A stretch of DNA of 64,000 nucleotides from Colletes latitarsis (Eukaryota > Arthropoda > Insecta > Hymenoptera > Colletidae): NCBI RefSeq assembly GCF_051014445.1, contig NC_135134.1, positions 24,431,672 through 24,495,671 of the forward strand, written 5' to 3'. The notes beneath the pieces were generated by a model. The model was given only the letters and a program-made list of their open reading frames with translations, was not told the DNA's origin and did not search any database. Numbering within the stretch: the first letter of the stretch is position 1; each line of letters starts with the position of its first letter. Positions 24,277 to 35,320 of the stretch are shown piece after piece. Both the position numbers and the translations under genes were made by a program.

Positions 24277-24318
24277 CCTCGGCGGCCGGGCGTTCATGGC
24301 CGCACCAGACCGCCGAGG
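24277..24318 (-). other. 9-bp hairpin in the insertion
   Basis: CCTCGGCGG (24277-24285) pairs with CCGCCGAGG (24310-24318) across 24 bases. It sits next to the palindromic segment at the 5' end of the minus-strand element. Confidence 0.65.
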
Positions 24319-24375
24319 GTGCCTCCCCTTGCGTCGGACCAGTAGGGGGAGGCACTCCTACCCCCAACCGGTCCG
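24319..24375 (-). other. two alternative hairpins at the element's 5' boundary
   Basis: GTGCCTCCCC (24319-24328) pairs perfectly with GGGGAGGCAC (24346-24355). Overlapping it, 24335-24375 is an imperfect palindrome beginning CGGACC and ending GGTCCG, with an inner GGGGG/CCCCC stem. The two folds cannot form together. The imperfect palindrome ends exactly at the insert boundary, so the 5' end may be a genuine structured terminus rather than a random truncation point. That is inference. Confidence 0.65.
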
Positions 24376-24376
24376 A

Positions 24377-24392
24377 ATCCCAGACCCAACTT
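24377..24392. repeat. target-site duplication, right copy (16 bp)
   Basis: This is an identical copy of 23878-23893 (ATCCCAGACCCAACTT), continuing directly into GCGTTATCCCCTAAACTATT of the interrupted unit. R1-type elements typically leave duplications of about this length (14 bp in rDNA-targeted R1), which is compatible but not diagnostic. Confidence 0.93.
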
Positions 24393-27300
24393 GCGTTATC
24401 CCCTAAACTATTGGTCGAGACCAGGGTTAGTCGACTGTTTCAGTGTGGTACCACTTTACTACGTGATCCAAACCAGCAATAACCCAGGATCTGTTGAACA
24501 AGTATGCGAAGAATGCGAAAGTATGGGTCTGATGTAGGCAAATCCTAGACCTAACCCAAACCTGACATGCGTTATCATCTAAAATATTGGTCGAAACCAG
24601 GTTTAATCGACTGTTTCAGAATGGTACCACATTACTACGTGATCCAAACCAGAAAAAACCCAGGATCTGTTCAACAAGTATGTGAAGAATGCGAAAGTAT
24701 GAGCCAGATGAGGGCAAATCCCAGACCTATCCCAGACCCAACGTGCGTTATCCTCTAAAATATTGGTCGAGACCAGGGTTAGTCGACTGTTTTAGTGTGG
24801 TACCACTTTACTACGTGATCCAAACCAGAAAAAACCCAGGATCTGTTCAACAAGTATGTGAAGAATGCGAAAGTATGACCCAGATGAGGGCAAATCCCAC
24901 ACCTATCCCAGACATAACTTGCGTTATCCTCTAAAATATTGATCGAGAACAGGATTAATCGACTGTTTCAGTGTGGTACCACATTACTACGTGATCCAAA
25001 CCAGAAAAAGCCCAGGATCAGGCAAACAAGTGTGAGAAATATGCGAAAGTATGAGCCTCATCAGGGCAAATCCCAGACCTAACCCAGACCTAACAAGCGA
25101 TATCCATTGAAATATTGACGGAGACTAGGTTTCATGGACTGTTTCCGTGTGGCACCACAGTACTACGTGATCCAAACCCGTAAAAGCCCAGAATCTGACC
25201 ATCAAGTATGATAAATATGCGGAAGTACGACTCTGATGAGAGCAAATCCCCGGACCTACCTAGACCTAACATGCGTCATCATCTAAAATATTGATCGAAA
25301 CCAGGTTTAATGGACTGTTACAGTGTAGTACTACATTACTACGTGATCCAGACCAGTGTAAGCCCAGGATCTGGCCAACGAGTATGTGAAGAATGCGAAA
25401 GTATGAGACAGATGATGGCAAATCCTAGACCTAACCCAGACCTAACATGCGTTATCATCTAAAATATTGATCAAAACCAGGTTTAATCGACTGTTTCAGT
25501 GTGGCACCACATTACCACGTGATCCAAACAAGAAAAAGCCCAGGATCCGGCCAACGAGTATGCGAAAAATGCGAAAGTATGGGTCTGATGGGGGCAAATC
25601 CCAAGCCTAACCTAGACCGAGCATGAGTTTTCCTCTAAAATATTGATCGAAACCAGGTTTAATGTACTGTTTCAGTGTGGTACAACATTACTACGTGATC
25701 CAAACCAGGAAAAACCCAGGATCTGTTCAACAAGTATGTGAAGAATGCGAAAGTATGAGACAGATGATGGCAAATCCTAGACCTAACCCAGACCTAACAT
25801 GCGTTATCATCTAAAATATTGATCGAAACCAGGTTTCATGAACTGTTTCAGTGTGATACCACATTACCACGTGATCCAAACCAGAAAAAGTCCAGGATCT
25901 GGCCAACGAGTATGCGAAAAATGCGAAAGTATGAGCCAGATGAGGCCAAATCCTAGACCTAACCCAGACCTACCATGCGTTACCCTCAAAAATATTGATC
26001 GAAACCAGGTTTAATCGACTGTTTCAGTGTGGTACCACATTACTACGTGATCCATACCGGAAAAAAACCCGGGATCTGTTCAACAAGTATGTGAAGAATG
26101 CGAAAGTATGAGCCTGATGAGGGCAAATCCCAGGCCTAACCTAGACCTAACCTGCGTTATCATCTAAGATATTGATCGCAACCAGGTTTAATCGAATGTT
26201 TCAGTGTGGTGCCACATTACTACCTGATCCAAACCAGAGATAACCCAGGATCTGTTCAACAAGTATGTTAAGAATGCGATAGTATGAGCCTGATGAGGGC
26301 AAATCCCAGGCCTTACCTAGACCTAACATGCGTTATCATCTAAAATATTGATCGAAACCTGGTTTAATCGACTGTTTCAGAATGGTACCACATTACTACG
26401 TGACCCAAACCAGAAAAAACGCAGGATCTGTTCAACAAGTATGTGAAGAATGCGAAAGTATGTGCCAGATGAGGGCAAATCCAAGACCTAACCCAGACCC
26501 AACTTGCATTATCCTCTAAAATAATGGTCGAGACCAGGGTTAGTCGACTGTTTTAGTGTGGTACCACATTACTACGTGATCCAAACCAGAAAAAGCCCAG
26601 AATCTGGCCATCAAGTATCATAAATATGCGGAACTACGAGCCTGATGAGAGCAAATCCCCAGACCTAACCTAGACCTAACATGCGTTATCCTCTAAAATA
26701 TAGATCGAAACCAGGTTTAATTGACTGTTTCAGTGTGGTACCACTTTACTACGTGATCCAAACCAGAAATAACGCAGGATCTGTTTAACAAGTATGTTAA
26801 GAATGCGATAGTATGAGCCTGATGAGGGCAAATCCCAGGCCTTACCTAGACCTAACATGCGTTATCATCTAAAATATTGATCGAAACCAGGTTTAATCGA
26901 ATGTTTCAGTGTGGTACCACATTACTACGTGATCCTAACTGGAAAAGCCAAGGATCTGTTCAACAAATATGTGAAGAATGCGAAAGTATGAGTCTGATGA
27001 GGGCAAATCCCAGGCCTAACGTAAACCTAACCTGCGTTATCATCAAAAATATTGATCGAAACCAGGTTTAATTGACTGATTCAGTGTGGTACTACATTAC
27101 TGCGTGATCCAATCCAGAAAAATCCAAGGATCTGCCCAACAGGTATGAGAAATATGTGAAAGTTTGAGTCTGATGAGGGCAAATTCCAGGCCTAACCTAG
27201 AACTAACATGCGTTAGCCGCTAAAATGTTGATCGTGACCAGGTTTAATCGACTGTTTCAGTGTGGTGCCACATTACTACCTGATCCAAACCAGAGATAAC

Positions 27301-28171
27301 CCAGGATCTGTTCAACAAGTATGTGAAGAATGCGAATGTATGGGTCTGATGAGTGCAAATCCCAGGCCTAACGTAGTCCTAACATGAGTTATCCTCTAAA
27401 ATATTGATCGAAACCAGGTTTAATCGACTGTTTCAGAGTGGTACCACATTACTACGTGATCCAATCCAGTAAAATCCAAGGATCTGCCCAACAAGTATGA
27501 GAAATATGCGAAAGTTTGAGTCTGATGAGGGCAAATCCCAGGCCTAACCTAGACCATAACATGCGTTATCCTCTAAAGTACTGATCGAAACCAGGTTTCG
27601 TGGACTGTTTCAGTGTGGTACCACAGTACTACGTGATCCAAACCAGAAAAAACCCAGGATCTGTTCAACAAGTATGAGAAATATGCGAAAGTACGAGTCT
27701 CATGAGGGCAAATCCCAGGCCTGACCTAGACCTAACATGGTGTAACGTCTAAAATATTGGTCGTATCCAGGTTTAGTTAACTGTTTCAGTGTGGTACCAC
27801 ATTACTACGTGATCCAATCCAGAAAAATCCAAGGATTTGCCCATCAAGTATGAGATATACCAAAGTTTAAGTCTGATGAGGGCAAATCCCAGGCCTAACC
27901 TAGACCTAACATGCGTTATCCTCTAAGATATTGGTCGTATCCAGGTTTAATTGACTCTTTCAGTGTGATACCACATTACTACGGGATCCAAACCAGAAAA
28001 AACCCAGGATCAGTTCAACAAGTATGTGAAGAATGCGAAAGTATGGGTCTGACGATGGCCAATCCCAGGCCTAACCTAGACCTAACATGAGTTATTCTCT
28101 AAAATATTGATCGAAACCAGGTTTAATGGACTGTTTCAGTGTAGTACCACATTACTACGTGATCCAGACCA

Positions 28172-29378
28172 GTGAAAGCCCAGGATCTGGCCAACGAGTA
28201 TGTGAGAAATGCGAGGGTATGAGCCTGATGAGGGCAGATCCCACACCAATCCCTGACCTAACTTGCGTTATCCTCTAAAATATTGATTGAGACCAGGATT
28301 AGTCGACAGTTTCAGTGTGGTACCACATTACTACGTGATCCAAACCAGAAAAAGCCCAGGATCAGGCAAACAAGTATGAGAAATATGCGAAAGTATGAGC
28401 CTCTTGAGGGCAAATCCCAGACCTAACCCTGACCTAACATGCGATATCCTTTAAAATATTGACCGAGACTAGGTTTCATGGACTGTTTCCGTGTGGCACC
28501 ACATTACTACGTGATCCAAACCAGAAAAAGACCATGATATGGCCAACAAGTATGAAAAAGATGCGAAAGTATGAGCCTCATGAGGGCAAATCCCACACCT
28601 AACCGAGTCCTAACCGGCGTTATCCTCTAAAATGTTGATCGTGACCAGGTTTAATCGACTGTTTCAGTGTGGTACCACATTACTACGTGATCCAAACCGG
28701 AAAAAAACCCAGGATCTGTTCAACAAGTATGTGAAGAATGCGAAAGTATGAGTCTGATGAGGGCAAATCCCAGGCCTAACCTAGGCCTAACCTGCGTTAT
28801 CATCTAAAATATTGATCGAAACCAGGTTTAATTGACTGTTTCAGTGTGGTACCACATTACTATGTGATCCAAACCAGAGATAACCCAGGATCTGTTCAAC
28901 AAGTATGTGAAGAATGCGAAAGTATGGGTCTGATGAGGGCAAATCCCAGGCCTAACGTAGACCTAACATGAGTTATCCTCTAAGATATTGATCGAAACCA
29001 GGTTTAATGGACTGTTTCAGTGTAGTACCACATTACTACGTGATCCAGACCAGTCAAAGCCCAGGATCTGGCCAACGAGTGTGTGAGAAATGCGAAGGTG
29101 TGAGCCTGATGAGGGCAGATCCAACACCTAACCCAGACCTAACTTGCGCTATCCTCTAAAATATTGATCGAGACCAGGATTAATCGACTGTTTCAGTGTG
29201 GTACCACATTACTACATGATCCAAACCAGAGATAACCCAGGATCTGTTCAACGAGTATGTGAAGAATGCGAAAGTATGACCCAGATGAGGGCAAATCCCA
29301 GACCTAACCCAGACCCAACTTGCGTCTACCTCTAAAATAATGGTCGAGACCAGGGTTAGTCGACTGTTTCAGTGTGGT
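28172..29378 (+). repeat. third start of the 35-unit block, then mixed units
   Basis: 28172 to about 28860 repeats the units that follow 16054 and 22217 (ATCAGGCAAACAAG, GACCGAGACTAGG, GACCATGATATGGCC). After that come units with CAGAGATAACCC, GTCAAAGCCC and GCGCTATCCTC that recur near 30600-30870 and 35500-35800. Only satellite is present. Confidence 0.75.
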
Positions 29379-30236
29379 ACCACATTACTACGTGATCCAA
29401 ACCGGAGAAAAACCCAGTATCTGTTCAACAAGTATGTGAAGAATGCGAAAGTATGAGTCTGATGAGGGCAAATCCCAGGCCTAAACTAGACCTAACATCG
29501 AAACCAGGTTTCATGGACTGTGTCAGTGTGATACCACATTACTACGTGATCCAAACCAGAAAAAACCCAGGATCTGTTCAACAAGTATGTGAAGAATGCG
29601 AAAGTATGGTTCTGCTGATGGCAAGTCCCAGGCCTAACCTAGACCTAACATGCGTTATCCTCTAAAGTATTGATCGAAACCAGGATTCATGGACTGTTTC
29701 AGTATGATACCACATTACTACCTGATCCAAACCAGAGATAACCCAGGATCTGTTCAACAAGTATGTGAAGAATGCGAAAGTATGGGTCTGATGAGGGCAA
29801 ATCCCAGGCCTAACGTAGACCTAACATGAGTTATCCTCTAAGATATTGATCGAAACCAGGTTTAATGGACTGTTTCAGTGTAGTACCACATTACTACGTG
29901 ATCCAGACCAGTCAAAGCCCAGGATCTGGCCAACGAGTATGTGAGAACTGCGAAGGTGTGAGCCTGATGAGGGCAGATCCAACACCTAACCCATACCTAA
30001 CTTGCGTTATCCTCTAAAATATTGGTCGACACTAGGATTAATCAACTGTTTCCGTGTGGTACCACATTACTACGTAGTCCAAACCAGAAAAAGCCCAGGA
30101 TCTGGTCAACTTGTATGAGAAATATGCGAAAGTATGAGCCTGATGCGGGAAAATCCTGGACCTAACCCAGACCTAACATGCGATATCCTTTAAAATATTG
30201 ACCGAGACTAGGTTTCATGGACTGTTTCCGTGTGGC
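29379..30236 (+). repeat. 5-unit tandem duplication, copy 1 (858 bp)
   Basis: The segment beginning at ACCACATTACTACGTGATCC, followed by AACCGGAGAAAAACCCAG, is repeated 858 bp later. 858 is 22 bp less than five full units because one unit carries a 23-bp deletion at 29498. Left of the edge the sequence differs (GTGTGGT here, GTGTGGC at 30236). Confidence 0.88.
29498..29499 (+). other. 23-bp deletion junction in a satellite unit (153-bp unit)
   Basis: The sequence runs CCTAACAT directly into CGAAACCAGG, missing the usual 23 bases from GCGTTATC through TATTGAT. AT occurs at both ends of the missing segment, consistent with a short-homology deletion. The same junction recurs at 30356 and 60095. 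Confidence 0.88.
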
Positions 30237-30880
30237 ACCACATTACTACGTGATCCAAACCGGAGAAAAACCCAGTATCTGTTCAACAAGTATGTGAAGA
30301 ATGCGAAAGTATGAGTCTGATGAGGGCAAATCCCAGGCCTAAACTAGACCTAACATCGAAACCAGGTTTCATGGACTGTGTCAGTGTGATACCACATTAC
30401 TACGTGATCCAAACCAGAAAAAACCCAGGATCTGTTCAACAAGTATGTGAAGAATGCGAAAGTATGGTTCTGCTGATGGCAAGTCCCAGGCCTAACCTAG
30501 ACCTAACATGCGTTATCCTCTAAAGTATTGATCGAAACCAGGATTCATGGACTGTTTCAGTATGATACCACATTACTACCTGATCCAAACCAGAGATAAC
30601 CCAGGATCTGTTCAACAAGTATGTGAAGAATGCGAAAGTATGGGTCTGATGAGGGCAAATCCCAGGCCTAACGTAGACCTAACATGAGTTATCCTCTAAG
30701 ATATTGATCGAAACCAGGTTTAATGGACTGTTTCAGTGTAGTACCACATTACTACGTGATCCAGACCAGTCAAAGCCCAGGATCTGGCCAACGAGTGTGT
30801 GAGAAATGCGAAGATGTGAGCCTGATGAGGGCAGATCCAACACCTAACCCAGACCTAACTTGCGCTATCCTCTAAAATAT
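30237..30880 (+). repeat. 5-unit tandem duplication, copy 2 (incomplete)
   Basis: It matches copy 1 closely to about 30770 and then shows differences (CGAGTGTGTGAGAAATGCG against CGAGTATGTGAGAACTGCG), diverging clearly after about 30880. Its right part is also the start of the 4931-bp block, so the two events overlap. Confidence 0.8.
30356..30357 (+). other. 23-bp deletion junction, second copy
   Basis: This junction (CTAACAT-CGAAACC) is the same as at 29498, carried by the second copy of the 858-bp duplication. It is not repeated at 35287, because the 4931-bp block starts just to its right at 30390. Confidence 0.88.
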
Positions 30881-33800
30881 TGATCGAAACCAGGTTTAAT
30901 GTACTGTTTCAGTGTGGTACCACATTACTACGTGATCCAAACCAGAAAAAACGCAGGATCTGTTCAACGAGTATGTGAAGAATGCGAAAGTATGACCCAG
31001 ATGAGGGCAAATCCAAGACCTAACCCAGACCCAACTTGCGTTATCCTCTAAAATAATGGTCGAGACCAGGGTTAGTCGACTGTTTCAGTGTGGTGCCACT
31101 TTACTACGTGATCCAAACCAGAAATAACCCAGGATCTGTTGAACAAGTATGTGAAGAATGCGAGAGTGTGAGTCTGATGAGGGCAAATCCCAGGCCTAAC
31201 CTAGACCTAACCTGCGTCATCATCTATAATATTGATCGCAACCAGGTTTCGTTGACTGTTTCAGTGTGGTACCACATTACTACGTGATCCATACCGGAAA
31301 AAAACCCAGGATCTGTTCAACAAGTATGTGAAGAATGCGAAAGTATGAGACAGATGTTGGCAAATCCTAGACCTAACCCAGACCTAACATGCGTTATCAA
31401 CTAAAATATTGATCGAAACCAGGTTTCATGAACTGTTTCAGTGTGATACCACATTACTACGTGATCCAAACCAGAAAAAACCCAGGATCTGTTCAACAAG
31501 TATGTGAAGAATGCGAAGGTAAGAGCCAGATGAGGGCAAATCCAAGACCTAAGCCAAACCTAACATGCGTTATCATCTAAAATATTGATCGAAACCAGGT
31601 TTAATCGACTGTTTCAGAATGGTACCACATTACTACGTGATCCAAACCAGAAAAAACGCAGGATCTGTTCAACAAGTATGTGAAGAATGCGAAAGTATGA
31701 GCCAGATGAGGGCAAATCCAAGACCTAACCCAAACCTAACATGCGTTATCATCTAAAATATTCATCGAAACCAGGTTTAATTGACTGTTTCAGAATGGTA
31801 CCACATTACTACGTGATCCAAACCAGAAAAAACGCAGGATCTGTTCAACGAGTATGTGAAGAATGCGAAAGTATGACCCAGATGAGGGCAAATCCAAGAC
31901 CTAACCCAGACCCATCTTGCGTCTACCTCTAAAATAATGGTCGAGACCAGGGTTAGTCGACAGTTTCAGTGTGGTACCACATTACTACGTGATCCAAACC
32001 AGAAAAAACGCAGGATCTGTTCAACGAGTATCTGAAGAATGCGAAAGTATGAGCCAGATGAGGGCAAATCCAAGACCTAACCCAAACCTAACATGCGTTA
32101 TCATCTAAAATATTGATCGAAACCAGGTTTAATCGACTGTTTCAGAATGGTACCACATTACTACGTGATCCAAACCAGAAAAAACCCAGGATCTGTGCAA
32201 CAAGTATGTGAAGAATGCGAAAGTATGAGACAGATGATGGCAAATCCTAGACCTAACCCAGACCTAGCATGCGTTATCATCGAAAATATTGATCGAAACC
32301 AGGTTTAATAGATTGTTTCAGTGTGGTACCACATTACTACGTGATCCATACCAGAAAAAGCCCAGGATCTGGCCAACAAGTATGAGAAATATGCGAAAGA
32401 ATGAGTCTCATGAGGGCAAATCCCAGGCCTAACCTAGACCTAACATGGTGTAACCTCTAAAATATTGGTCGTATCCAGGTTTAATTGACTGTTTCAGTGT
32501 GATACCACATTACTACGTGATCCAAACCAGAAAAAACCCCGGATCTGTACAACAAGTATGTGGAAAATGCGAAGGTATGAGTCTGAATAGGGCAAATCCC
32601 AGGCCTAACCTAGACCTAACTTGGTGTATCCTCTAAAATATTAGTCGTATCCTGGTTTAATTAACCGTTTCAGTGTCGTACCACATTACTACGTGATCGA
32701 AACCAGGAAATACCCAGGATCTGTTCAAGAAGTATGTGAAGAATGCGAAAGTATGAGACAGATGATGGCAAATCCTAGACCTAACCCAGACCTAACATGC
32801 GTTATCATCTAAAATATTGATCGAAACCAGGTTTCATGAACTGTTTCAATGTGATACCACACTACTACGTGATCCAAACCAGAAAAAACCCAGGATCTGA
32901 TCAACAAGTAAGTGAAGAATGCGATAGTATGAGCCTGATGAGGGCAAATCCCAGACCTAACCCAGACCTACCATGCGTTACCCTCAAAAATATTGATCGA
33001 AACCAGGTTTAATCGACTGTTTCAGTGTGGTACCACATTACTACGTGATGCAAACCGGAAAAAAACCCAGGATCTGTTCAACAAGTATGTGAAGATTGCG
33101 AAAGTATGAGCCTGATGAGGGCAAATCCCAGGCCTAACCTAGACCTAACCTGCGTCATCATCTATAATATTGATCGCAACCAGGTTTCATTGACTGTTTC
33201 AGTGTGGTACCACGTTACTACGTGATCCATACCGGAAAAAAACCCAGGATCTGTTCAACAAGTATGTGAAGAATGCGAAAGTATGAGCCTGATGAGGGCA
33301 AATCCCAGGCCTAACCTAGACCTAACCTGCGTTATCATCTAAGATATTGATCGCAACCAGGTTTCATTGACTGTTTCAGTGTGGTACCACATTACTACGT
33401 GATCGAAACCAGAAAAAACCCAGGATCTGTTCAACAAGTATGTGAAGAATGCGAAAGTATGGGTCTAATGGGGGCAAATCCCAGGCGTAACCTAGGCCGA
33501 GCATCAGTTATCCTCTAAAATATTGATCGAAACCAGGTTTAATGGGCTGTTTCAGTGTGGTACCATATTACTACGAGATCCAGCCCAGTGAAAGCCCAGG
33601 ATCTGGCCAACAAGTATGTGAGAAATGCGAAGATATGGGCCTGATGAGGGCAGATCCGACACCTATCCCAGACATAACTTGCGTTATCCTCTAAAATATT
33701 GATCGAGACCAGGATTAATCGCCTGTTTCAGGGTGGTAACATATTACTACCTGATCCAAACCAGAAATAACTCAGGATCTGTTCAACAAGTATGTGAGAA

Positions 33801-35320
33801 TGCGAAAGTATGGGTCTGATGAGGGCAAATCCCAGGCCTATCCCAGACCCAACTTGCGTTATCCTCTAAAATATTGGTCGAGACCAGGATTAATCGCCTG
33901 TTTCAGGGTGGTAACATATTACTACGTGATCCAAACCAGAAAAAACGCAGGATCTGTTCAACGAGTATGTGAAGAATGCGAAAGTATGACCCAGATGAGG
34001 GCAAATCCAAGACCTAACCCAGACCCAACTTGCGTTATCCTCTAAAATAATGGTCGAGACCAGGGTTAGTCGACTGTTTCAGTGTGGTGCCACTTTACTA
34101 CGTGATCCAAACCAGAAATAACCCAGGATCTGTTGAACAAGTATGTGAAGAATGCGATTGTGTGAGTCTGATGAGGGCAAATCCCAGGCCTAACCTAGAC
34201 CTAACCTGCGTCATCATCTATAATATTGATCGCAACCAGGTTTCATTGACTGTTTCAGTGTGGTACCACATTACTACGTGATCCATACCGGAAAAAAACC
34301 CAGGATCTGTTCAACAAGTATGTGAAGAATGCGAAAGTATGAGACAGATGTTGGCAAATCCTAGACCTAACCCAGACCTAACATGCGTTATCATCTAAAA
34401 TATTGATCGAAACCAGGTTTCATGAACTGTTTCAGTGTGATACCACATTACTACGTGATCCAAACCAGAAAAAACCCAGGATCTGTTCAACAAGTATGTG
34501 AAGAATGCGAAGGTATGAGCCAGATGAGGGCAAATCCAAGACCTAACCCAAACCTAACATGCGTTATCATCTAAAATATTGATCGAAACCAGGTTTAATC
34601 GACTGTTTCAGAATGGTACCACATTACTACGTGATTCAAACCAGAAAAAACGCAGGATCTGTTCAACAAGTATGTGAAGAATGCGAAAGTATGAGACAGA
34701 TGATGGCAAATCCTAGACCTAACCCAGACCTAGCATGCGTTATCATCGAAAATATTGATCGAAACCAGGTTTAATCGACTGTTTCAGAATGGTACCACAT
34801 TACTACGTGATCCAAACCAGAAAAAACGCAGGATCTGTTCAACAAGTATGTGAAGAATGCGAAAGTATGAGCCAGATGAGGGCAAATCCAAGACCTAACC
34901 CAAACCTAACATGCGTTATCATCTAAAATATTGATCGAAACCAGGTTTAATCGACTGTTTCAGAATGGTACCACACTACTACGTGATCCAAACCAGAAAA
35001 ATCGCAGGATCTGTTCAACGAGTATGTGAAGAATGCGAAAGTATGACCCAGATGAGGGCAAATCCAAGACCTAACCCAGACCCAACTTGCGTCTACCTCT
35101 AAAATAATGGTCGAGACCAGGGTTAGTCGACTGTTTCAGTGTGGTACCACATTACTACGTGATCCAAACCAGAAAAAACGCAGGATCTGTTCAACGAGTA
35201 TGTGAAGAATGCGAAAGTATGAGCCAGATGAGGGCAAATCCAAGACCTAACCCAAACCTAACATGCGTTATCATCTAAAATATTGATCGAAACCAGGATT
35301 AATCGACTGTTTCAGAATGG
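30390..35320 (+). repeat. 28-unit tandem duplication, copy 1 (4931 bp)
   Basis: Every landmark in this block recurs 4931 bp downstream (28 x 176 plus 3). The two copies are directly adjacent. Comparing line by line, I noted only two substitutions: T31915 against A36846, and T35002 against A39933. My comparison was not exhaustive, but the copies are clearly almost identical, unlike the A copies at 4-16 kb. The left limit of identity is at TACCACATT; one base further left the copies differ (A30389, G35320). Confidence 0.93.

Larger units (their letters stand above)
23894..24376 (-). mobile_element. 5'-truncated non-LTR retrotransposon-like insertion
   Basis: This is the only non-satellite sequence in the window. 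On the plus strand it opens with poly(T), the poly(A) tail of a minus-strand element, then about 460 bp of very GC-rich, CpG-rich sequence. It is flanked by a perfect 16-bp direct repeat, and removing the insert plus one repeat restores an uninterrupted 176-bp unit. These are hallmarks of target-primed reverse transcription. No reverse transcriptase, endonuclease or other coding domain is present, so it is either the 3' end of a longer LINE or a short non-autonomous passenger. The minus-strand motif GGGTTTTTAGTGGGTAGG (24016-24033) resembles, from memory, 3' ends of arthropod R1-clade elements; that family call is tentative. The pure tail and intact target repeat suggest a young insertion. No tRNA-like promoter boxes were recognised. 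Confidence 0.85.
22217..28171 (+). repeat. 35-unit block, copy 2, diverged and interrupted
   Basis: The marker and the following units (ATCAGGCAAACAAG, GATATCCTTTAAAATATTG, AAGACCAGGATATGGCC with GAAAAAGATGCG) repeat those at 16054-16850, and start again at 28172. Its 5955 bp include the 483-bp insertion and 16-bp target duplication, leaving 5456 bp, or 31 units. Order after about 23100 differs from copy 1, so later rearrangement has occurred. Confidence 0.65.

Noticed and set aside
23809..24297. A 162-codon minus-strand open frame over the insertion
   Set aside because: It runs through the poly(A) tail as lysines and into the satellite, so it cannot be a native gene. GC-rich sequence lacks stop codons by composition, and no known retroelement domain is visible.
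23894..24376. tRNA-derived SINE
   Set aside because: No convincing A box or B box was found on the minus strand; GGTTGCGAATTGG is only loosely B-box-like and no A box lies at the right distance. The poly(A) tail and GC-rich hairpins fit a LINE 3' region or another RNA better.
23894..24376. Fragment of ribosomal RNA or an rDNA-linked R1/R2 insertion
   Set aside because: The flanks are satellite, not 28S rRNA, and the body does not read as any rRNA segment I recognise.
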